From: Streptomyces chromofuscus
GTDB lineage: Bacteria > Actinomycetota > Actinomycetes > Streptomycetales > Streptomycetaceae
Direction: 5' to 3'
Assembly: GCF_015160875.1 (NCBI RefSeq)
Contig: NZ_CP063374.1
Location: 3,596,001-3,660,000, forward strand
DNA: 64,000 nucleotides
In this document: positions 8,412 through 15,493 of the stretch, one piece after another
How positions within the stretch are numbered: position 1 is the first letter of the stretch
How the letters are laid out: every line of letters begins with the position of its first letter
Program-made: the position numbers and the translations under genes
Notes under the pieces: generated by a model
Databases searched by the model: none
What the model saw: the letters and a program-made list of their open reading frames with translations, nothing else
What the model was told of the DNA's origin: nothing

Positions 8412-8924
8412 TCACACGGCCTCGTACGCCAGCCCCCCGTAACCCCCCTCGTACCCCTCATGTCCGTCGAGCCCGTCCAGGCCCTCGCCTGCGGCTCTTC
8501 CCCCGCTGTACGCCATCGCCGCCGCGGGCGGTTCGGCGTAGCGGTCCAGTTCGCACCAGATGTGCTTGCCGATCCCCTCGGGGCTCCAGCCCCAGCGGTC
8601 GGCGAGCCCGTCGACGAGGGCGAGACCGCGTCCGCCGGTCTCCTCGCCGTCCGCCCACCGGGGCACCGGGGCGCGCGTGCTGCCGTCGGCGACCTCCAGA
8701 CGGACGGTCGCCGGCTGGGGCAGGGAGAGGCGCAGCACGGCGGGGCAGCCGGTGTGCACGACGGCGTTGGTGACCAGTTCGGAGACGAGCAGGACCAGTG
8801 TCTCGGCGAGCGAATCGTCGGCCGCTATGCCGCACCCGGCGAGCCGCGAGCGAGCCCACCGCCGGGCGCGCCCCACTTCCGCGGGGTCGGGCCGGATCTC
8901 CAGCTGCACTTGAAGCACCTGCAC
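8412..8924 (-). CDS. ATP-binding protein, anti-sigma-factor-like HATPase (RsbW/SpoIIAB type)
   Basis: 170 residues. The GHKL ATPase fold shows its N-box as LVLLVSELVTNAVVHTG and its G-box as TGGRGLALVDGLADRWGW. This is the short stand-alone HATPase_c_2 family, abundant in Streptomyces, related to anti-sigma kinases that phosphorylate STAS antagonists. The last ~35 residues form a Gly/Tyr/Glu-rich tail (GLDGLDGHEGYEGGYGG) that is outside the fold. A STAS protein is encoded 2 kb away (10968), but direct pairing is only inference. ATG at 8924. Confidence 0.9.
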   Translation of the reverse strand: MQVLQVQLEIRPDPAEVGRARRWARSRLAGCGIAADDSLAETLVLLVSELVTNAVVHTGCPAVLRLSLPQPATVRLEVADGSTRAPVPRWADGEETGGRGLALVDGLADRWGWSPEGIGKHIWCELDRYAEPPAAAMAYSGGRAAGEGLDGLDGHEGYEGGYGGLAYEAV

Positions 8925-9117
8925 CGCTCACACCATCCGAACCGGTGGACACAGAGGCTCACGCCTCATGAGGGCCACGATCGTAGCCATTTTCTGCATG
9001 ACCAGAACAACGGCCAGAGCAGGGATCACGGAACGTGAATCCCGTACGCAAAAGCATGGTTGACGTACAGTCACCCCAACAAGCGCTTCGGGCATATTCC
9101 AGCGCGAAGGAGTACCC

Positions 9118-9189
9118 GTGCGGCATACTGTGCGACGCTCGTCGCGGAGAGTCGAACAGGCGGCGGAACAAGGCCCGTCACCGGCGTGA
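9118..9189 (+). CDS. Candidate short ORF, 23 residues, Arg-rich
   Basis: GTG at 9118 with a strong GAAGGAG site (9106-9112) 5 nt upstream, giving VRHTVRRSSRRVEQAAEQGP plus three residues and a TGA stop. A TTGACG hexamer lies at 9060. The RBS quality is the only real support; no family is recognised. It could be a real small protein, a leader peptide or the truncated start of a lost regulator divergent from the ATP-binding gene. Confidence 0.25.
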   Translation: MRHTVRRSSRRVEQAAEQGPSPA

Positions 9190-9424
9190 CTCGTGCTCGG
9201 AACCTCTCGCATCTCACACAAGGTACCGGAGCGGACCTTCGACTCCAGGACGTGACGAGTCACACCTAGGACACAAGGCGATATCAACGCTCCGTAATGC
9301 CGGTATGCCACAATCCGCGACACTCCAGGTCCCGGAGTTCGCCGATGCCGCAGGCCGGCGCCCCGTCAGGCTGTTTCGACAGCGGATCACACGCGAGCCC
9401 TTGGTCACTCTGCGCATTGATACG

Positions 9425-9905
9425 CGCACTCTGGGTTCGGGCGCGCACCGCCGCATCGGATACAGGTCCGCCCTCTGCCTCCCAGGTGAGGCCCATGCCG
9501 CCGTGCACCCGGAGGCCGCGTCGCGGGCTCCGGGCACGGCCGTCTCGTCGGCGGGCAGCCGGGCGGCGACGATCTCCACGGGGTCCGCCGTGGCGGCCGC
9601 CGCGCACACGGCGGCGCGGGCCACCTCCACCCGCAGCGGGGTCCGCGCGCACAGCCGCCGCACGGCCCGGAAGGCACCGGCCGCCCGCCCGAACTGCTCT
9701 CGGGTCCGGGCGTGTTGCGCCGCCGACTCGCACACGCGCGCGGGCCGGGCCGAGCTGCTCGGTCGCGGTGAGCAGGAGGGCCCGCGGGTCCGCCGACCGC
9801 AGCGGTACGGCCCCGCGCCCCTGGGTTCGGCCGCGCCGCCCGTGCGGGGGACCGACGTCCGCTGGATCCGCTGGACCTCCGGCGCCACCTCCGACGTCAA
9901 GGGCG
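9425..9905 (-). pseudogene. Decayed acyl-CoA dehydrogenase (C-terminal half)
   Basis: On the minus strand one frame reads ESAAQHARTREQFGRAAGAF and continues ADPVEIVAARLPADETAVPG. The frame then shifts near 9513 and reads LRVHGGMGLTWE, before shifting again at a remnant ADLYPMRRCAPEP. These are, in order, the conserved C-terminal blocks of acyl-CoA dehydrogenases (REQFG, ADE, VHGGMG-WE, LYLRR). There is no start, no N-terminal domain and at least two frameshifts, so it cannot make an enzyme. It lies head-to-head with a decayed acyl-CoA ligase. Confidence 0.75.
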
Positions 9906-9956
9906 CGCTGAACGGTGGCCGTTGACAGATCGCGCGGCGGCAGCTACCCGGTGTAC

Positions 9957-10335
9957 GCCCTGCGCCCCACCGCCGGTGACGTGGGCTCGATCGCCTTCCG
10001 GTGCGCCCGCACGGGCGGCCCCGACCACACGGTGGTGCTGCTGTGCGGCTTCTTGGTCCTGCTGGTCGAGCAGGTGGCGGTCGCGGACGTCGCGGTGATC
10101 GGCCTGTCGGATGCCGAGCATGGGCGAACGGGTCCGCGCGGTGGTCGAACAACCGTCGGCAGCCGCCGGATTGACGCAGGCGGCGGTCACGTCGTACCTG
10201 CGCGCGGAAGGGCTGCCGGTGCACGAACTGCCGGAGCAGCTGGAGGTGGTCGACGCCCTTCCGTGCAAGGGCACCCTGCGCGAGGTGCTCAAGTACCGGT
10301 TGGGGGAGCGTTTCCCGGCTACTCGGGCACGGTGA
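9957..10335 (+). pseudogene. Decayed AMP-dependent acyl-CoA ligase (C-terminal end)
   Basis: The plus strand reads VAVADVAVIGLSDAEHG in one frame. After a one-base shift in CATGGGCGAACGG (about 10120) it continues as ERVRAVVEQP and PEQLEVVDALPCKGTLREVL. These are the C-terminal subdomain blocks of acyl-CoA synthetases (VADVAVIGLPD-EHGE; LP-n-GK lysine region, here CKGTLREVL). Restoring one base would rejoin the frames. The upstream part is degraded (TAGDVGSIA resembles the TGDVG block), and the N-terminal domain is absent. It ends inside the convergent EF-hand gene's 3' end. Confidence 0.75.
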
Positions 10336-10831
10336 AGTAGCGGGCGAACGCCGCGACGACGTCCGCCTCGCTCACCTTGCCGTCGCCGTCGCCGTCGAGC
10401 GCGCCGGCCGCGGCCCGCGCGGTGTCCTCGGGCGTTCCGAGCACCCGCAGCACGCGCGCGATGTCCTCGATCGTGGCCGCGCCGTCGCCGTCCGGGTCGG
10501 CTACGGCGAGCGCGGCGTGCAGGAAGGGGCGGGCGATCTCGGCGAACCGGTCGGGGTTGTCGCGCAGCCGCTTGACCGCGCCGGTGACGAACTCCTCGCG
10601 GGTGATGCGCTGGTCACCGTCCCGGTCCGCTATCCCGGCCATGCCCTGCCAGAAGGCCTCCGCGCCGCCGTACAGCGCCTGCCCCTTGTCGGAGCGGGAC
10701 GCCGTGCCGAACTCCGCGAGCAGCGCCTTGGCCGCGCCACTGAAGTCCTCGCGGTCGATGTAGCCGTTGCCGTCCTGGTCGAAGGTGGCGAACCGGGCCG
10801 CGATCCTGCGCTCGTACTCGCTGCTGACCAT
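10319..10831 (-). CDS. EF-hand calcium-binding protein (calerythrin-like)
   Basis: 170 residues with four EF-hand loops at residues 18-29 (DQDGNGYIDRED), 69-80 (DRDGDQRITREE), 112-123 (DPDGDGAATIED) and 146-157 (DGDGDGKVSEAD). All have Asp at loop position 1 and Asp/Glu at position 12, so all four look able to bind Ca2+. This is the four-hand prokaryotic calmodulin-like layout known in streptomycetes. There is no signal peptide, so it is cytosolic and probably acts as a calcium buffer or sensor. ATG at 10831. The partner is unknown. Confidence 0.95.
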   Translation of the reverse strand: MVSSEYERRIAARFATFDQDGNGYIDREDFSGAAKALLAEFGTASRSDKGQALYGGAEAFWQGMAGIADRDGDQRITREEFVTGAVKRLRDNPDRFAEIARPFLHAALAVADPDGDGAATIEDIARVLRVLGTPEDTARAAAGALDGDGDGKVSEADVVAAFARYFTVPE

Positions 10832-10967
10832 GTCTTTCAGGCCGCCTCACGTCATGTCGGGGTGCGTCTCGCCAGGGAGCGTACGACGACCGTGGCGGTT
10901 CCGGAGCGGGAAAACGACGGTTGTGCCAAGACCGGGGGAATTTCGGGACAACGATGTGGCGCGGAGT

Positions 10968-11348
10968 TCACGCGGACAGCGGGCCGGCGTCGTCCGAGGT
11001 CGCGGCAGCCACATCGGCGTGCACGTCGAACAGCCGACGCACGCCCAGCGCCCCGAGCACGCGGTTGACGTGGGAGCCGTCGGCCGCGCCCTGCGCCGGA
11101 AGTATCAGCCGCAACCGCCCCTGACAGGAGCGCAGCAGCCGACGGGCCGCGATCAGCACACCCACACCGCTGGAGTCGCAGAACCAGACCTCCGAGAGGT
11201 CGAGGACGAGACTGTGGCGGCCCTCGGCCACCGCGTCGTGCACCCGTTGACGCAGCACCGGCGACGTCACCAGGTCCAGCTCGCCCGACACGTGGAGCAC
11301 GGCCCAGTCGCCCTGCTCACCGCCGGTCACTTTGAACGCCACCACCAT
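10968..11348 (-). CDS. STAS-domain anti-sigma factor antagonist
   Basis: 126 residues, one STAS domain: WAVLHVSGELDLVTSPVLRQ, then LVLDLSEVWFCDSSGVGVLI. The last block holds the DSSG motif whose serine is the phosphorylation site in SpoIIAA/RsbV-type proteins, so it can be switched by an anti-sigma kinase. A GAAGGG site lies only 1 nt before the ATG at 11348, so translation may actually begin at one of the two following GTG codons. It is divergent from the sigma/anti-sigma pair at 11704, and its leader carries a striking 10-nt-phased CGGAA array. Confidence 0.92.
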   Translation of the reverse strand: MVVAFKVTGGEQGDWAVLHVSGELDLVTSPVLRQRVHDAVAEGRHSLVLDLSEVWFCDSSGVGVLIAARRLLRSCQGRLRLILPAQGAADGSHVNRVLGALGVRRLFDVHADVAAATSDDAGPLSA

Positions 11349-11360
11349 GCCCTTCGTCGC

Positions 11361-11428
11361 CGGAACGTGCGGGAAACAGCCGGAACCGCACGGAACCACC
11401 CGGAAACGGAACCAGTTCCTACGTTTCC
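11361..11428. repeat. Phased CGGAA array and nested palindrome in the STAS/sigma divergent region
   Basis: GGAA occurs at 11362, 11372, 11382, 11392 and 11402, exactly 10 nt apart, in units such as CGGAACGTGC and CGGAACCGCA, with a sixth GGAACC at 11408. The last unit belongs to a nested inverted repeat, GGAAAC (11402-11407) / GTTTCC (11423-11428) around GGAAC-CA-GTTCC (11408-11419). The array begins 13 nt upstream of the STAS start. One-helical-turn spacing suggests a multimeric binding site; GGAAC also resembles ECF -35 elements. Confidence 0.6.
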
Positions 11429-11703
11429 TTGCGGCGCGGCTGCCCACCGGCCGTTCCCTGAAACACTCCACCGAAAACGAGACCCGAACGAAAAAGGCTT
11501 GATTACGTCGAGTTCAATCCGATTCGATCAGGTCTGGTCCTGTGCCCATGGGGTAGGCGCGGCCCGGAAGCGCACTACCACCTGCGCCTCGCCAAGGGGC
11601 GCGCATTGTCACAAAGGGGCGTGCGTCGTCCGACGTGCCGACTACATTCGAGGTGGCGATGGACGCAGGCTGGACACCGGGACGGAGCTGGGGAGGGGGC
11701 CGT

Positions 11704-12276
11704 ATGGCGAAGAAGGACGCACCGCCCCGCTGGGACCGCAAGATGCAGCAGCGACTCGCACGCGGTGAGGCCGCCGCCCTCGGCGAGCTCTACGACCGTT
11801 TCGCCTCCCTCGTCCACGGCGTGGCCCACCGCGTGCTCGGCGACGAGCGGGCCGCCGACGGCATCACCCGTGACGTCTTCGTCCACCTCTGGGAACACCC
11901 CGACGCCTACGATCCCAAGCAGGGCCCGCTCCGCTCGTGGGTCGCCGCCCTCACCCACCGCCTGGCCGTGCAACGGCTGCGCGCCACCGAGGCCGCCGCC
12001 CTCGCCGAGGGCGGCCACGGCTCGGACGAGGAACTGGAGCGCAAGGTCCGCCACGCCTCGGTCGCCGCCCGTGCGGACTACATCGTCCAGTCCATGCCCG
12101 CCCCGCTGCGCGCCGCTCTGGAGCGGGCCTACTTCCAGCGCCGCGACTACCGCCAGACCGCCACCGACCTCGGCATCACCGAGGACGAGGCACGCCGCCG
12201 CCTCCGCCTGGGGCTGCAGCTCCTCGCCACGGCCCACGACGTCGGCACACCGCCCGGATACGGAGGTGCGGTGTGA
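11704..12276 (+). CDS. ECF-like sigma-70 family RNA polymerase sigma factor
   Basis: 190 residues: region 2 (LGELYDRFASLVHGVAHRVL, then TRDVFVHLWEHPDAYDPKQG) and region 4 (MPAPLRAALERAYFQRRDYR, then LGITEDEARRRLRLGL). This is the SigK/SigJ-like group of about 190 residues. The ATG at 11704 is preceded by GGGAGGGGG and was preferred to the in-frame ATG at 11635. The stop overlaps the anti-sigma start by 4 nt (GTGA at 12273), so the two products are translationally coupled. Promoter specificity unknown. Confidence 0.92.
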   Translation: MAKKDAPPRWDRKMQQRLARGEAAALGELYDRFASLVHGVAHRVLGDERAADGITRDVFVHLWEHPDAYDPKQGPLRSWVAALTHRLAVQRLRATEAAALAEGGHGSDEELERKVRHASVAARADYIVQSMPAPLRAALERAYFQRRDYRQTATDLGITEDEARRRLRLGLQLLATAHDVGTPPGYGGAV

Positions 12277-13646
12277 CCGACCCGAACCACCACGAACCGC
12301 ACGACGAGCACGACGAGCACCACAAGCACGACGAGCACCACAAGCACGACGAGCACGTGGACCACGGCGGGAAGAAGGACGAGGGGGACCAGCGGCCCCC
12401 GTACGACTCCGGTTCCGGCCGGAGCAGCAAGGGCGCCACGTCCGACCAGCCGCGCATACCGATGCCGAGGGCCTCCGTCGAGGACACGGGCCTGCCCCTG
12501 CCCACCCTCGACGCGCTCCCCACCCCACCGCCGTCCCTCCCGCACCCCGTACTGAAGTCCCTGCTGGGCGCCTGGGCGCTGGCGGCCTGCTCCCCCGAGG
12601 AGACGACTGCGGTCGAGGACCACCTGGGCACCTGCGGAAGCTGCGCCGAGGAGGCCCGGCGGCTGCGCGAGGCGGTCGGCCTGCTGCAACGCCCCGACAG
12701 CCTCGACCTGGACCCTGGCCTGCGCACGCGCGTCCTGGATTCCTGCCTGGACCGGCGCCCACCGCGCATCCCGGTACCCGAGTGGGCCACGCCCTACGAC
12801 GCCGAGACCGCGCGCCTGGACGCCCTCCTGCAGGACTTCGGCGACGCCGAGTGGCACGCGCCGGTACGGCTGCGCTGGTTCGACGGCACGGGGCCGGCCA
12901 GCCGCCGCACGACCGTCGCCGGCGTCATCGCCCACCTCCTCGCCGTCGACGGCCTGATCGCGCTCGCCCTCGGCCTCGACGACCCGCTCGGCGACACGGA
13001 CGCCGACGCACCGACCCCGACGGGCCGCACGGAGGCGTACTGGCGGGCCTCGCACTTCCCGCCGACCCGCACCGTGCGGGCGCCCTGGCGGGAACAGGGT
13101 CACGGCATCGTGCGCACGGTGTCCTTCACCGGCGGCGGCGCGGGCAAGCTGGGTGTGTCGTACGGCGACGGCGCACTGCCGCTGCACGACGCGATGATCG
13201 ACCGGGCCTTCGAGTGCTGGGTGCATGCGGAGGACATCGCGGAGGCGGTGGACTACCCGTACGACCCTCCGTCCGGCCGCCACCTCAACCGCATGATCGA
13301 CCTGGCGGTCCGGCTGCTCCCGGGCACACTCGCGCAGCGCCGCCGCGCGGGCCTGGCCTCGCCCGCCCCGACGCCCCGCCACCTGGTGCCCGCCGGCAAG
13401 CCCGGCCGCACCCTGCGCCTGGAGATCGAGGGGTCGGGCGGCGGCGAGTGGCTGATCCCCCTGGACTCCCCCGCGGCGGTCGGCTCCGCCGACCTGGAGG
13501 TGGCCCACGTGGCCCTGGACGGCGTCGAGTTCTGCCGCCTGGCGGCGGGCCATGTCTCCCCCGACGACGCGGCGGCGGGTCAGCTCGGCGACCGCGAGGC
13601 CATCAGGGACGTCCTGTACGCGGCGGCGTCGCTGAGCCGCATGTAG
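12273..13646 (+). CDS. His-rich zinc anti-sigma factor fused to a mycothiol-isomerase/DinB-like domain
   Basis: 457 residues from GTG 12273. Residues 5-32 are a His/Asp/Glu repeat (units DEHHKH). Residues 33-90 are a Pro-rich linker. Residues ~92-135 hold an anti-sigma zinc finger with H117, C121 and C124 (motif DHLGTCGSC, HxxxCxxC). Residues ~165-430 match the maleylpyruvate-isomerase N-terminal (MDMPI/DinB-like) fold, with AGVIAHLLAVDGL and ECWVHAEDIAEAV carrying the metal-ligand-type histidines. It overlaps the sigma gene, which it should bind and inhibit. There is no transmembrane helix, so sensing is cytosolic. A redox- or metal-linked signal is inferred from zinc finger plus mycothiol-type fold. 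Confidence 0.88.
   Translation: MTDPNHHEPHDEHDEHHKHDEHHKHDEHVDHGGKKDEGDQRPPYDSGSGRSSKGATSDQPRIPMPRASVEDTGLPLPTLDALPTPPPSLPHPVLKSLLGAWALAACSPEETTAVEDHLGTCGSCAEEARRLREAVGLLQRPDSLDLDPGLRTRVLDSCLDRRPPRIPVPEWATPYDAETARLDALLQDFGDAEWHAPVRLRWFDGTGPASRRTTVAGVIAHLLAVDGLIALALGLDDPLGDTDADAPTPTGRTEAYWRASHFPPTRTVRAPWREQGHGIVRTVSFTGGGAGKLGVSYGDGALPLHDAMIDRAFECWVHAEDIAEAVDYPYDPPSGRHLNRMIDLAVRLLPGTLAQRRRAGLASPAPTPRHLVPAGKPGRTLRLEIEGSGGGEWLIPLDSPAAVGSADLEVAHVALDGVEFCRLAAGHVSPDDAAAGQLGDREAIRDVLYAAASLSRM
12303..12356 (+). repeat. In-frame 18-bp repeat encoding the His-rich tract
   Basis: The 18-mer GACGAGCACCACAAGCAC occurs twice head-to-tail (12312-12329, 12330-12347), flanked on both sides by the half unit GACGAGCAC. 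It encodes DEHHKH repeats. Being near-identical at DNA level, it can expand or contract by slippage. Confidence 0.8.
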
Positions 13647-13728
13647 CGCACCCCGGCCTCACCGGAGCCGCATGTAGCGCAGCCCGGGTAGCCGCATGTG
13701 GACGCACCCCGGCCTCACCGGAGCCGCA
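13634..13728 (+). repeat. Duplicated 3' end of the anti-sigma gene and downstream direct repeats
   Basis: GAGCCGCATGTAGCGCA, which contains the last codons and stop of the preceding gene, recurs at 13665-13681. A 26-nt unit beginning CGCACCCCGGCCTCACCGG is found at 13647-13672 and 13703-13728. The rest of the 13647-13918 gap is GC-rich sequence of the same flavour without a gene. Confidence 0.6.
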
Positions 13729-13918
13729 CGTCCACGCACCCCCGTCTCACTGCGGCCGCTTGCGGCCGCACCCGGCTTCACCGAGCCGGACGCAGGCTCA
13801 CCCCGGCGTCGCCGCCCAGCAGGCCGAGGCTCGTGCAAGCGCTCTCCGGCGTCAGTGAGCCGAAGGCGGGCGCGTCCGGCGTCGCCGCCGCCCGGCAGGC
13901 CGGTGGTCGGTGCGCCGA

Positions 13919-14803
13919 CTAGGCGAAGACCACCGTGCGGCGACCGTTCAGCAGGATGCGGCGCTCGGCGTGCCACTTCACGGCCCGGGCCAGCGCCTGG
14001 CACTCCACGTCGCGGCCCACCCCGACCAGCTGGTCGGGGGTGACGTCGTGGGCGACCCGCTCGACCTCCTGCTCGATGATCGGGCCCTCGTCCAGGTCCG
14101 CCGTGACGTAGTGCGCCGTCGCGCCGATCAGCTTCACACCCCGCGCGTGCGCCTGGTGGTACGGCTTCGCGCCCTTGAAGCTCGGCAGGAACGAGTGGTG
14201 GATGTTGATGATCCGCCCGCTCAGCTGCTTGCACAGATCGTCCGACAGCACCTGCATGTACCGGGCCAGCACCACCAGCTCCACCCCCTCCTCCCGGACG
14301 ATCTCCAGAAGCCGCGCCTCGGCGTCCGGCTTCGTGTCCTTCGTGACGGGGATGTGGTGGAACGGAATCCCGTAGGAACCCACCAGCTCGGCGAAATCGG
14401 TGTGATTGGACACCACACCGGCGATCTCCACGGGCAGCGCGCCGATCCGGGCCCGGAACAGCAGATCGTTCAGGCAGTGCCCGAACTTGCTGACCATGAG
14501 CAGGATGCGCATCTTCTCGTCGGCCCGGTCGAGCTGCCAATCCATCTGGAACGAGTCACCGATCGCCGCGAAGCTGGCCCGCAGCTTGTCCACCGTCACC
14601 GGCGCCTCCGCCGAGAAGTGGACCCGCATGAAGAACAGCCCCGTGTCGTGGTCACCGAACTGCTGGCTGTCCTCGATGTTGCAGCCGGTCATGAACAGGT
14701 AGCTCGACACGGCGTGCACGATGCCCTTCTTGTCCGGGCACGACAGGGTGAGAACGTACTGATCGGCCGGCGCGGCCGCGGCTCGGTTGGACTGCGCGTT
14801 CAT
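13919..14803 (-). CDS. purU: Formyltetrahydrofolate deformylase PurU
   Basis: 294 residues. It hydrolyses 10-formyl-THF to formate and THF, balancing one-carbon pools and supplying formate for purine synthesis. The N-terminal ACT domain (YVLTLSCPDKKGIVHAVSSY) is followed by a formyltransferase-type catalytic domain with the N-x-H motif in RIINIHHSFLPSFKG and the catalytic Asp in TADLDEGPIIEQ. The ATG at 14803 (MNAQSNR) gives a family-typical length. It is transcribed in the same direction as the ATP-binding and STAS genes but stands alone. Confidence 0.97.
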   Translation of the reverse strand: MNAQSNRAAAAPADQYVLTLSCPDKKGIVHAVSSYLFMTGCNIEDSQQFGDHDTGLFFMRVHFSAEAPVTVDKLRASFAAIGDSFQMDWQLDRADEKMRILLMVSKFGHCLNDLLFRARIGALPVEIAGVVSNHTDFAELVGSYGIPFHHIPVTKDTKPDAEARLLEIVREEGVELVVLARYMQVLSDDLCKQLSGRIINIHHSFLPSFKGAKPYHQAHARGVKLIGATAHYVTADLDEGPIIEQEVERVAHDVTPDQLVGVGRDVECQALARAVKWHAERRILLNGRRTVVFA

Positions 14804-14878
14804 GCAGCACAGGGTCCCACACGGAGCCGAGCGGCCAGAAACTCCGGCCACCATGCGGAACGAGCCGGTCGCGCCCGG

Positions 14879-15316
14879 CTAGGCCGACCGCGTCAATATG
14901 CGCAGCACCTCCAGGGTGCGGGGCGCCACGTCCGGGTCCTCACCGTCGCTCGTGGCCATCCGGACGTGCGCGTCCCGCGCCGCCCGCACCGCCTCCGGCC
15001 ACGCCGGGTGCTCGACGTAGGAGGAGACCGGCGCGTCCGGCCCCACCTGGTGCATGATCCGCAGCACCCGCAGCACCGCGGTGTCGACCAGCGCCGCCTC
15101 CTGCGAGTCCCGGAATATCGTCCCGACGTACTTCTCGGCGGACCAGTGGTCCAGCCAGGTGTCCTCGACCAGGCGGTACACGGCGTCGGTGACGTCCCCG
15201 TACCCCTCGACGCCGGCCAGCCAGACGTCCCGCTGGAACACCGGGTCGGAGAGCATGTGCAGCGCGGAGCGCACATTGCTGCGCCAGCGCCACCACGGCA
15301 TGTCGTTCAGTGGCAT
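14879..15316 (-). CDS. SCO4402-family conserved protein
   Basis: 145 residues from the ATG at 15316 (MPLNDMPWWRWRSNVRSALH). The sequence, with DVWLAGVEGYGDVTDAVYRL and WLDHWSAEKYVGTIFRDSQE, belongs to a conserved actinobacterial family named after S. coelicolor SCO4402. It is a helical cytosolic protein of unknown function; no catalytic motif is evident. An ATG at 15325 would add MGA. It lies 75 nt upstream of purU in the same direction, so the two may be co-transcribed. Confidence 0.88.
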   Translation of the reverse strand: MPLNDMPWWRWRSNVRSALHMLSDPVFQRDVWLAGVEGYGDVTDAVYRLVEDTWLDHWSAEKYVGTIFRDSQEAALVDTAVLRVLRIMHQVGPDAPVSSYVEHPAWPEAVRAARDAHVRMATSDGEDPDVAPRTLEVLRILTRSA

Positions 15317-15365
15317 GGCACCCATCGTGGATGAGCGATGCCCGCGGCGGGAAGAGTTCGCCGAA

Positions 15366-15392
15366 CCTTGTAGACCTTGCACACCTTGCACG
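15366..15392. repeat. Three tandem 9-nt repeats CCTTGnnnn
   Basis: CCTTGTAGA, CCTTGCACA and CCTTGCACG follow each other without a gap, about 50 nt upstream of the SCO4402-family start and 100 nt upstream of the lipoprotein start. They may be regulator half-sites or a slippage product. Confidence 0.4.
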
Positions 15393-15493
15393 GTCATCGA
15401 TCGTACGTTCCTCGCCACGCGCCGTTCACCGGACCCCGCAATTCACCTGTCCGTCACCTGTCATTGACCGACAGTCACTCGGAGGTTAGTGAT

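Noticed and set aside
9035..9925. Plus-strand frame of 296 codons in the decayed region
   Set aside because: No domain, mixed codon bias, and it runs antisense to acyl-CoA dehydrogenase remnants.
11472..11700. tRNA gene near GAGTTCAATCC-like sequence
   Set aside because: No acceptor stem, anticodon arm or CCA-end context can be assembled around it.
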